From Panacagrimonas sp052387695 (GTDB lineage Bacteria; Pseudomonadota; Gammaproteobacteria; Nevskiales; Nevskiaceae): 39,220 nucleotides of DNA. Shown piece after piece: positions 26,409 through 32,885 of this stretch (positions are counted from its first letter, which is position 1; each line of letters starts with the position of its first letter). The notes beneath the pieces were generated by a model, which made no database searches, was not told where the DNA came from, and worked only from the letters and a program-made list of their open reading frames with translations. Position numbers and translations under genes: made by a program. The DNA lies in contig JBQTIX010000174.1 in the NCBI GenBank assembly GCA_052387695.1, positions 1-39,220 on the forward strand, in the 5' to 3' direction.

Positions 26409-26550
26409 CCAGGGCAGCACTCGGCGGACATCCGACGATCGCTTCCGGAAGCCGTCAAATCAATGAGTGTCGTGCTGCATTCTTCGAGGACATTATTCGT
26501 GAGCGGCTTTTTGTGTCTGGCAAGGCGCGACGACGAGTCATAGGGGATCT

Positions 26551-26628
26551 ATGGCGAGGAGGAGTAACGCAGCCAGGCGCAAAAAGACGCCGCAATCGAG
26601 TTCGAGCAAGGGTGCAGCACTACACTAA
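26551..26628 (+). CDS. Possible 25-aa basic leader peptide
   Basis: A 25-codon frame, MARRSNAARRKKTPQ followed by a Ser-rich stretch and ending ALH, starts 7 nt after AGGGGA and ends 24 bp before the dksA-like gene. Its Lys/Arg-rich composition resembles the N-terminal tail of the downstream protein. It could be a leader peptide, a detached piece of an older N-terminus, or chance. Confidence 0.3.
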   Translation: MARRSNAARRKKTPQSSSSKGAALH

Positions 26629-26652
26629 GGCCATATCATCGGAGATTCACTC

Positions 26653-27522
26653 ATGGCGCAGTCCAAGACAAAGAACAAGGCTCCCGTGGCTTCCAGGAAA
26701 GCCGCCAAGACCGCGCCCAAGCCGGCGGCTCGAAAGCCCAGGCCGGCTGTTGCAGGATCGGCCAAGTCGGCGGTCAAGCCAGTCGCCAAGGGCGCCAAGG
26801 TTCCGGCCAGGAAGGCCGCCCCTGCAAAGAAGCTTGCAGCGGTCACAAAGCGCAAACCCGCCAAGGCAGGCGCCAAGGTCGCGGCAAAGTCTGCGACGCC
26901 TGCAAAGAAGACGACGAAGGTCGCGGCGAAGCCTGCGCCAGCGGTCAAGAAGCTGGCGAAGCCTGCTCCACGTCGCGCGGTGGCCGCCAGCCATCGGCCG
27001 CAGCCGTCGGCGGTTGCGGTACAAGCCCGGCCGTCGCGCAAGCCCGGTGCCGCGGCGGTGACCAAGGCGGCCACTGCCCCGGCGGCAGCGACCACGGAAA
27101 AAGGCAACAGCTCGACGATGACGGAAGAGCAGATCCGCAAGGCGCCGGAATCGGACTACATGAATGAGGACCAGCTCAATTTTTTCGGCGAGCGGCTGAT
27201 CCAGATGCGCAACGAGGTGCTGGCGAGGGAACTCGACGTCAAGGAGCGACTGCACCAGCGCGAAGTGTTCGCCGACCCGGCGGATCGGGCGAGCGCCGAA
27301 GAGGAGCATTGGCTGGATCTGCGTCTGCGTGAGCGCGAGTCCCTGCTGCTCAAGAAGATCGACGACGCGCTGCGGCGGATCCGGGACAAGGATTACGGCT
27401 ATTGCGAAAAGACCGGCGAGCCGATCGGCATCGCGCGATTGCTGGCCCGGCCCACCGCGACCGTGTGCGTGGATATCAAGGGCCAGGACGAACGCGCCGA
27501 ATCGCAGTTCCGGGACCGTTGA
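26653..27522 (+). CDS. dksA: DksA-family RNA polymerase-binding regulator with Lys/Ala-rich N-terminal extension
   Basis: 289-aa protein. Residues about 165-289 are a DksA domain, which enters the RNA polymerase secondary channel and works with ppGpp. The coiled-coil tip acidic pair is present (FADPADRASAEEE). The globular end reads C251-x2-T254-x17-C272-x2-I275, so only two of the four zinc cysteines of canonical DksA remain, as in zinc-independent relatives such as P. aeruginosa DksA2. The conserved GEPIGIARLLARPTA is intact. The first ~150 residues are a histone H1-like Ala/Lys/Pro-rich tail, known in Xanthomonadales DksA, that probably binds nucleic acid (inference). GGAGA lies 7 nt before the ATG. 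Confidence 0.85.
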   Translation: MAQSKTKNKAPVASRKAAKTAPKPAARKPRPAVAGSAKSAVKPVAKGAKVPARKAAPAKKLAAVTKRKPAKAGAKVAAKSATPAKKTTKVAAKPAPAVKKLAKPAPRRAVAASHRPQPSAVAVQARPSRKPGAAAVTKAATAPAAATTEKGNSSTMTEEQIRKAPESDYMNEDQLNFFGERLIQMRNEVLARELDVKERLHQREVFADPADRASAEEEHWLDLRLRERESLLLKKIDDALRRIRDKDYGYCEKTGEPIGIARLLARPTATVCVDIKGQDERAESQFRDR

Positions 27523-27661
27523 GGGTCGCGCGGGACGCCCGCGGCGGGTGTTGGGCTGACGACGAATCCTCCGCCAAAAAGCCTCTGCACGTGGAAGCCC
27601 CGGGGACGAGGGGGATAGGCTCTGACGCTATGAGCCCCGTGCAGAGAATGGGAGTGTGATC

Positions 27662-27697
27662 GGCTTCGGGAGAGTCCTTGCGGATTCTCCCGAAGCC
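27662..27697. terminator. Strong hairpin between convergent genes
   Basis: A 16-bp stem (27662-27677 with 27682-27697, one G-U pair) closed by TTGC, one of the most stable structures in the window. It lies between the dksA-like gene and a convergent secreted-protein gene. There is no T-tract on either side, so it is a transcript end or protector rather than a textbook rho-independent terminator. Confidence 0.5.
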
Positions 27698-27752
27698 AGG
27701 CCCCGACGCCGGGCAGCGCGACGTCCGGAGCGGGAGCGGGACGCCTCCTCGC

Positions 27753-28295
27753 TTACTGCTGCAAGGAATGCAGGTACTGCTTCTGCGTGCGTCGTTCCGC
27801 GGCCTGCGGGTCGGCGCTGAAGGACGGGGCGGTCGGCGTGGCGCAGTTCGGATTGCCGGAGTTGTAGCGGCCGAGGTTGAAGACGAACTCGCCGTTGATA
27901 CCGCCACCGGCGAAATGGGTGATGTGCAGGGTGCCCCATCCGCGTGCGGCGCTCGAGATCTTCAGTAGCGGAAACAGGAAGTTGCTGCCGCTTCCGCCGC
28001 GGTCGTCGTTGCGAAAGATGTTGCCGGCGGCATCCACGAACACTGCTTCGAGGTCAGAGTTCTGCGTGGTCACGTCAATGCGCAGGCACTCGCCGCTACC
28101 GACAAAGACCGGGCTGACCCAGGGCAGGCTGTGGTTGTTGAAATCGACGACATAATTGCCTCGGATGGCAACGGAGCTGGAGTTGATGCCGGTGGAGGTG
28201 TTTCTTGGGTCCACCAGCCCGACACCGGCGTTACCAACCAGGGGAAGCGCGGCCAGTACCAGGGCGGCCAGAGCGTGATGCTTGAATTTGAACAT
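27753..28295 (-). CDS. Exported PPC-like beta-sandwich protein 1
   Basis: 180-aa exported protein; the ATG at 28295 is preceded by GGAGAG 6 nt upstream. Signal peptide: MFKFKHHALAALVLAALPLV, cleaved after GNA near residue 23. The mature part resembles a bacterial pre-peptidase C-terminal (PPC) domain: DLEAVFVDAAGN, a DDRGGSG turn, GWGTLHITHFAGG and GEFVFNLGRYN. It is a clear paralogue of the 171-aa product 147 bp upstream, sharing PWV-P-F-G--EC-RI, the DLEAV strand, the DD-GG turn and NC near the end. It probably forms an operon with that gene. Role unknown; it may be a surface or matrix protein. Confidence 0.75.
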   Translation of the reverse strand: MFKFKHHALAALVLAALPLVGNAGVGLVDPRNTSTGINSSSVAIRGNYVVDFNNHSLPWVSPVFVGSGECLRIDVTTQNSDLEAVFVDAAGNIFRNDDRGGSGSNFLFPLLKISSAARGWGTLHITHFAGGGINGEFVFNLGRYNSGNPNCATPTAPSFSADPQAAERRTQKQYLHSLQQ

Positions 28296-28442
28296 GTTGA
28301 CTCTCCATTTGGGATTGATCGTGTAACGAGGACATTGGGCTGCGCTGCCTTGGACGCATGGCATAGGCCTTTGCGATTGGCGATGCGAGCCCTGAAGCAG
28401 GGGAGGACTACAACAGCGGATTCATCGACCGTGCGACCGGTC

Positions 28443-28958
28443 TCACTTCTCGCCGCGGGCCTGTTCGGCCGAGATCGCCGGAGCCGTGGCGCCGCTGCAA
28501 TTGGCGCTCGAGGAGTTGAATCGTCCGTAGGAGAACGTGAAGTCGCCGTTTCCGGCAGCGCCGGCGAAATTGGCGACCGCCAGGGTGTACCAGCCGGCGG
28601 TGGTCGTTTGCACCTTGAGCAGCGGCAGCAGCGACCCGCCGCCGTCGTCGTCGCGCCAGGCCCTGCCGTCTGTGGCAACCAGCACCGCCTCAAGATCGTT
28701 CGCCTGGTTGGTGAACTGGATGCGGACGCACTCGTTGGCGCCGGCAAAGATCGGCGTCACCCAGGGAATGGCCGTCTGGCGACTGTCGTTGGGTGTGACG
28801 TAGCGACCGTTGACGATCTGCGCGCCCGCGTTGAGGGTGTTGGTGTTGTCCACGGTGCGGTCGATGAGTCCGGCGCCCGCGTGGGCCAGGAGGGGGGTGC
28901 TGGCCAGCAGCACGGCCGCCACCGAGTGGCGGGTCAATCCATTCAAAGCTCTGGTCAT
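28443..28958 (-). CDS. Exported PPC-like beta-sandwich protein 2
   Basis: 171-aa exported protein, signal peptide ending LAHA-G near residue 27. The mature part has IPWVTPIFAGANECVRI, DLEAVLVATDG, WRDDDGGGS, GWYTLAVANFAG and GDFTFSYGRFNSS, all mirrored in the neighbouring 180-aa protein, so the two are tandem duplicates. The fold pattern fits a PPC-like domain. It is the first gene of its operon. GGAGATTC provides the Shine-Dalgarno, and the upstream region carries the conserved regulatory cassette described separately. Confidence 0.75.
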   Translation of the reverse strand: MTRALNGLTRHSVAAVLLASTPLLAHAGAGLIDRTVDNTNTLNAGAQIVNGRYVTPNDSRQTAIPWVTPIFAGANECVRIQFTNQANDLEAVLVATDGRAWRDDDGGGSLLPLLKVQTTTAGWYTLAVANFAGAAGNGDFTFSYGRFNSSSANCSGATAPAISAEQARGEK

Positions 28959-29057
28959 GTCGAATCTCCGATTGAGGATGGCAATCCCGTCGCCGAGATG
29001 GAGACGGGGCCGGCAGGTCAGGATTTGGGCTCTCCCCGACGCCTGCCGGTAAGGAAT

Positions 29058-29121
29058 AAGTTACGCATCCTCGGCGCTTCAATCCTGACGAAATCCTGAA
29101 TTTTTCCTGAATTAATCCTGA
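29058..29121 (-). promoter_or_regulatory. Four 11-bp-phased TCCTGA repeats with -10 element (copy 1)
   Basis: TCCTGA starts at 29083, 29094, 29105 and 29116, an exact 11-bp period (TCAGGA on the coding strand). A -10-like TAACTT lies at 29058-29063, 19 bp downstream of the last repeat. This is the layout of OmpR/PhoB-family response-regulator sites that replace the -35. It would drive the two PPC-like genes. Confidence 0.65.
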
Positions 29122-29156
29122 AATCGACCGCTTGTGATCCATAAGATCGTGAATAT

Positions 29157-29172
29157 CGTGAACTGCGTCACA
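29157..29172 (-). promoter_or_regulatory. CRP/Clp-type site (copy 1)
   Basis: CGTGA-ACTGCG-TCACA, one mismatch from TGTGA-N6-TCACA. It starts 41 bp after the start of the fourth TCCTGA repeat, the same distance as in the second copy, and lies upstream of the repeats relative to the regulated operon. Confidence 0.6.
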
Positions 29173-29390
29173 GTTGTGGCTCGATGTTGTGGTGCGGCCA
29201 GGCAGATCGCCGGGATTCTGTCCCGCATCGCCTGGGGGAGCGGCGCACGGCGCGAGCGCCGGGGAGAAGCGCGGGCCGGACCGGCGTCCGTGTTGCCGCT
29301 ACTCGGCAAGATCCAGGGGGAGTGGCGACGGATCCGTCGCCAGGATGACGATCGCGGCGAAAAGGCGGGCGAGTCGATCCGCGGGGGGCT

Positions 29391-30140
29391 TCAGCCCGAC
29401 TTCCCGACGCGCTGAACGGTAGGCAAGGCTGCGCCTTCACGCATCATGTACAGGGTGGTGACACTGGAGCCGTCGGGCTGATCCTGACGCTGCCAGTACG
29501 CCTGGGAGTCATGAAACGCATCGATGTCGCCGTAGCCCATGATCAAGCGTTCCTGGGCCTGGCGGTCAGCACTGCGAACCTGCATCCGGCAGAGGCTGCT
29601 CTGGCATCGCAGATCGGTGAGCTGATTCCCTGAAAAAGCAGTGGCCAGCAGGCCGCGCGAGATACTTTCCTGTGTTTGTCGCGCCCACTGCGGATCCAGA
29701 CTTTCGTCGAAGAGTTGCGACTCGAGGGCATTCTGCAAGCCAAGGGCATAGGCCTCGTCCTGTTGCCGGCGCTCCTCCCTGAGCACACGTGCGGCCTCTG
29801 CCTGCTCGTCCGGGCCCGGTTCAGAAGCCCTTGCGGGTGCCGCTCCGGGACCGCGCTGAAGCGCCGCGAGCTGTCGTTCGGCATCGGCAAGGCGCGCAAG
29901 GATCGCGGCGTATTTGGCGTTGCTCGCCTCGCTGGAGAGGACCCTGCCGGTGGCGGGGGAAGGTGACACCGGCGGTATCGCGGCGAGTTCATCGCGAAGC
30001 GCCCTGAGTTCGGCCCGGATTTCGGCCGATTCCGAGGGAGACATGTCAGGGTGCGGCGGCTCGGTCGGCCATTGCGACACGGCCAGCGTGGTGACGACGG
30101 CGGCGAGAGCACACGCGGCGACCGCAAATTTGGTTTTCAT
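29391..30140 (-). CDS. Exported or membrane-anchored coiled-coil protein (unknown)
   Basis: 249-aa protein, second gene of its operon (82 bp after the 170-aa gene). The N-terminus MKTKFAVAACALAAVVTTLAV is a signal peptide or membrane anchor. Residues about 38-70 and 75-150 are rich in Glu, Arg, Ala and Gln with heptad character, separated by a Pro/Ser linker, suggesting coiled coils. The C-terminal ~90 residues hold LRCQSSLCRMQV, a cysteine-pair strand seen in other proteobacterial secreted proteins, followed by a beta-rich end. Function unknown. Confidence 0.7.
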   Translation of the reverse strand: MKTKFAVAACALAAVVTTLAVSQWPTEPPHPDMSPSESAEIRAELRALRDELAAIPPVSPSPATGRVLSSEASNAKYAAILARLADAERQLAALQRGPGAAPARASEPGPDEQAEAARVLREERRQQDEAYALGLQNALESQLFDESLDPQWARQTQESISRGLLATAFSGNQLTDLRCQSSLCRMQVRSADRQAQERLIMGYGDIDAFHDSQAYWQRQDQPDGSSVTTLYMMREGAALPTVQRVGKSG

Positions 30141-30222
30141 CGGAGTCTTCGGCAGTCTTTGGATCGAGGAGGGTTCCCGCGCGGCAGCGCCGGAACCCTC
30201 GGTTCAGGTCCGGACGTAAGCT

Positions 30223-30735
30223 CTAGTTCTGATCGAGTTCGAAGCTGATGATGCCGGTATTGGAACCGCCGCTGGCCGCGGGCAGGGAGCAGATGTAGTG
30301 GATCTGGCCATCGAGGAAGCCCGGCAGGAAGAAACTCATTTCGCGAAAGCCGGAGCCACTGGTCGATCGGGTCTGGGTGACTCCGCTTTGGGCGTCGAAC
30401 CGACGGTAGTGCAGCGTGCACGAGGTGCTTGCGGTGGTGTGCTTGCGCAAGGTTACGAATCCGCCAGCGTTGGCCAGGTTGCTGTCGGTGCGGAGCGGGC
30501 AGACCACGCTGCGGGCGCTGGTCGTGCTGCTGTTGGTTGCCTCGCCGAAGGTTCCGTAGCGGATATCGGCCTGGTTTCCGAGCGGCTGGCAGGCGGCGCC
30601 GGTGTAATTGCCGGAGTCGCTGATGGCCGAGGCCATCGGGGTGACCGATGCCCATGCCAGACCCAGGAGGGCCGCAGGAAGGGTCGATCGCAGGGCGCCG
30701 CTGATCCTGGTCACAGACGGAAATGAGTTGAGCAT
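30223..30735 (-). CDS. Exported cysteine-containing protein (unknown)
   Basis: 170-aa exported protein, signal peptide ending MASA near residue 37 with an extended basic n-region. The mature part (about 133 residues) is Ser/Thr/Gly-rich with four cysteines in ACQP, VVCPL, SCTLHY and YICSLP, pointing to two disulfides in a small beta-rich domain. It shares no sequence with the PPC-like pair, but its promoter, leader motif and Shine-Dalgarno region (GGAGATTC) match theirs. Probably co-regulated and secreted to the same compartment. Confidence 0.72.
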   Translation of the reverse strand: MLNSFPSVTRISGALRSTLPAALLGLAWASVTPMASAISDSGNYTGAACQPLGNQADIRYGTFGEATNSSTTSARSVVCPLRTDSNLANAGGFVTLRKHTTASTSCTLHYRRFDAQSGVTQTRSTSGSGFREMSFFLPGFLDGQIHYICSLPAASGGSNTGIISFELDQN

Positions 30736-30831
30736 TTTGAATCTCCAGTTGAGGATGAAAGTTCCGCCACCGACGGCGACGGGTGCGGCTGCGCGGGACC
30801 TGTTCTCTCCCCGACGGAGCCGGCACCGACC

Positions 30832-30895
30832 AAGGTACGGCGACGCCGGTCCTCAATCCTGACGAAATCCTGAATTTTTCCTGAATAATTCCTGA
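30832..30895 (-). promoter_or_regulatory. Four 11-bp-phased TCCTGA repeats with -10 element (copy 2)
   Basis: TCCTGA starts at 30857, 30868, 30879 and 30890, again exactly 11 bp apart. TACCTT at 30832-30837 occupies the same position relative to the repeats as TAACTT in copy 1. It faces the minus-strand operon starting at 30735. Confidence 0.65.
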
Positions 30896-30927
30896 CTTTG
30901 GATCTACCAGATACGAAATATCGGTCC

Positions 30928-30949
30928 AAGTGTGAACTGCGTCACACTT
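30928..30949. promoter_or_regulatory. CRP/Clp-type palindrome (copy 2)
   Basis: AAGTGTGA-ACTGCG-TCACACTT, perfect 8-bp arms and a full match to TGTGA-N6-TCACA (30931-30946). The 16-bp core starts 41 bp after the start of the fourth TCCTGA repeat. It could serve the minus-strand secreted-protein operon and the divergent transporter/acs genes. Confidence 0.75.
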
Positions 30950-31081
30950 TTGCGAGACCGGTCCGTGAGCCCGATCCCGGGAGGCAGCCCATGTCGATAT
31001 CGACCCGCATCACCGGTCGCGACTGACGATGCATCCCGCGTCGTGGCAAAGTCGCCGCAACGCCACACGGAGAAAGTTTCA

Positions 31082-32698
31082 ATGAGTGTCGCCGCGGCCC
31101 GCCCAGCACCCTCCACCGCCGTTCCCGTCGTCAGCAAATCGGAGGAGCGGCGCGTGATCTTCGCGTCCTCCCTGGGCACGGTGTTCGAGTGGTACGACTT
31201 CTATCTGTATGCCACGCTGGCGCCGTTCTTCGCCGCCCTGTTCTTTCCCAAGGGCAACGAGACCGCAGCGCTGCTCTCCGCGTTTGCCACCTATGCCGCG
31301 GGATTTCTGGTGCGGCCCTTCGGCGCGCTGGTGTTCGGCCGGATTGGCGACCTGGCGGGTCGCAAGTACACCTTTCTCATCACCATCCTGGTGATGGGTG
31401 CCGCGACCGCCGCGGTGGGTTTCCTGCCGACCTACGAGCAGATCGGCATCGTGGCGCCGATCATCCTGGTCAGCCTGCGTCTGCTGCAAGGACTCGCGCT
31501 CGGCGGCGAATACGGCGGCGCGGCGACCTATGTCGCCGAACATGCGCCCGAAGGCCGGCGCGGTTACGCGACGAGCTGGATCCAGACCACCGCGACCCTG
31601 GGCTTCTTCCTGTCCTTGCTGGTGATCGGCGGCTGTCGCCTGGCGATGGACAAGGACGCTTTCGCGAGCTGGGGGTGGCGCATCCCCTTCCTGGTCTCCA
31701 TCATCCTGCTGGTGTTCTCGGTCTACATCCGGCTCAAGCTCAACGAGAGCCCGCTGTTCCAGAAGATGAAGGCCGAAGGGAAGGGATCGAAAAGCCCGCT
31801 GACCGACAGCTTCCTGCGCTACCCCAACAATAAATATGTGCTTCTTGCGCTGTTCGGCGCCGTGGCCGGGCAGGGCGTGGTCTGGTACACCGGACAGTTC
31901 TACGCGCTGTTCTTTCTGACCATCACGCTCAAGCTCGATTACCTGACGGCGTACGGACTGATCGCGGCGAGCCTGCTCATCGGCACGCCGTTCTTCGTCG
32001 TCTTCGGCGCGCTGTCGGACCGGATTGGCCGGCTGAAGATCATTCTCACCGGCTGCCTGCTCGGCGCGCTGAGCTTCATCCCGATCTTCCAGGGCCTGAC
32101 CCACTACGTGAACCCGGCACTGGAAGAATTTCAACAGCGCACGACACTCAGCGTGGCGGCCACCGATTGCAGCTTCCACATCTTCGTGTTGCCAGGGACC
32201 CGCTTCACCGATTGCGACAAGGCCAAGGACTTCCTGACCAAGTCGGGCCTGTCGTTCCAGTCGCTGCCGGCCGAAGGCGACGCGACGGTGGTGACGCGGA
32301 TCGGCGACCAGACGCTCAAGGGTTGGGACGAGTCGGCCTACAAGGCGGCGCTCGCACTGGCCGGTTATCCGACCGAGGCTGACCGCGCGCGGATCAATTA
32401 TCCGATGACCCTGGCCCTGCTCGTCCTCCTGCTGCTCTACGTGACCATGGTCTACGGGCCGATCGCAGCCTGGCTGGTGGAACTGTTTCCGACCCGGATC
32501 CGGTACACATCGATGAGCCTGCCGTACCACATCGGCAACGGTTGGTTCGGCGGCATGCTGCCGCTGCTGGCCACGGCGATGGTCGCGGCCTCGGGCAACA
32601 TCTATCAGGGACTGTGGTACCCGATCGGCGTGGCGCTGGTGACGGTGGTGGTGGGCGTGCTGTTCCTGCGCAATACCGACCGGCGTTCGCTGGAGTAG
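31082..32698 (+). CDS. MHS-family MFS transporter with large periplasmic loop
   Basis: 538-aa secondary transporter of the metabolite:H+ symporter (ProP/ShiA-like) branch. The N-terminal SSLGTVFEWYDFYLYA, GRIGDLAGRKYTF between helices 2 and 3 and LRLLQGLALGGEYGGA are diagnostic; a second FGALSDRIGRLK repeats the loop in the C-terminal half. Residues about 340-437 form a ~95-residue hydrophilic insert with two cysteines (ATDCSF, FTDCDK) between helices, probably a periplasmic domain. Such inserted MHS transporters are often found beside acyl-CoA synthetases. With acs next door the substrate may be a short-chain carboxylate (inference). The ATG at 31082 follows GGAGA. Confidence 0.85.
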   Translation: MSVAAARPAPSTAVPVVSKSEERRVIFASSLGTVFEWYDFYLYATLAPFFAALFFPKGNETAALLSAFATYAAGFLVRPFGALVFGRIGDLAGRKYTFLITILVMGAATAAVGFLPTYEQIGIVAPIILVSLRLLQGLALGGEYGGAATYVAEHAPEGRRGYATSWIQTTATLGFFLSLLVIGGCRLAMDKDAFASWGWRIPFLVSIILLVFSVYIRLKLNESPLFQKMKAEGKGSKSPLTDSFLRYPNNKYVLLALFGAVAGQGVVWYTGQFYALFFLTITLKLDYLTAYGLIAASLLIGTPFFVVFGALSDRIGRLKIILTGCLLGALSFIPIFQGLTHYVNPALEEFQQRTTLSVAATDCSFHIFVLPGTRFTDCDKAKDFLTKSGLSFQSLPAEGDATVVTRIGDQTLKGWDESAYKAALALAGYPTEADRARINYPMTLALLVLLLLYVTMVYGPIAAWLVELFPTRIRYTSMSLPYHIGNGWFGGMLPLLATAMVAASGNIYQGLWYPIGVALVTVVVGVLFLRNTDRRSLE

Positions 32699-32723
32699 GT
32701 GCCGCGACATCCTGGCCTGCGAT

Positions 32724-32793
32724 GGTGGATGCGCTTCGCTTATCCACCCTACGCCACGCCAACCGTAGGGTGGATAAGCGAAGCGCATCCACC
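32724..32793. repeat. Perfect 30-bp inverted repeat (GGTGGATAAGCGAAGCGC-type)
   Basis: Arms 32724-32753 and 32764-32793 are exact reverse complements around a 10-nt loop. Each arm is a copy of the widespread gammaproteobacterial intergenic unit GTAGGGTGGATAAGCGAAGC. Transcribed, it would form a very stable stem between the transporter gene and acs, so it could attenuate read-through or protect the upstream mRNA. Confidence 0.85.
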
Positions 32794-32885
32794 GGGCCGG
32801 CCGTACGCCGAGGGCCGGCACGCTGTGTGCAAACGGTGCTCGCCGCTATATTTCGCACCTCGCAAGACTTGTGGAGAGTCCAAAG

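Noticed and set aside
26051..27061. 336-codon plus-strand open frame spanning the divergent gap and the dksA-like start
   Set aside because: Overlaps two supported genes in other frames and is Arg/Pro-rich noise from the Lys/Ala coding region.
29083..30895. TCCTGA repeats as a CRISPR array or replication iterons
   Set aside because: Units are only 11 bp, have no spacers, and sit at fixed promoter positions next to -10 elements; a transcription-factor site fits better.
31079..32821. 580-codon minus-strand open frame opposite the MHS transporter
   Set aside because: Antisense shadow of a clear transporter gene; the composition (Arg, Gln, His-rich) is typical of high-GC antisense frames.
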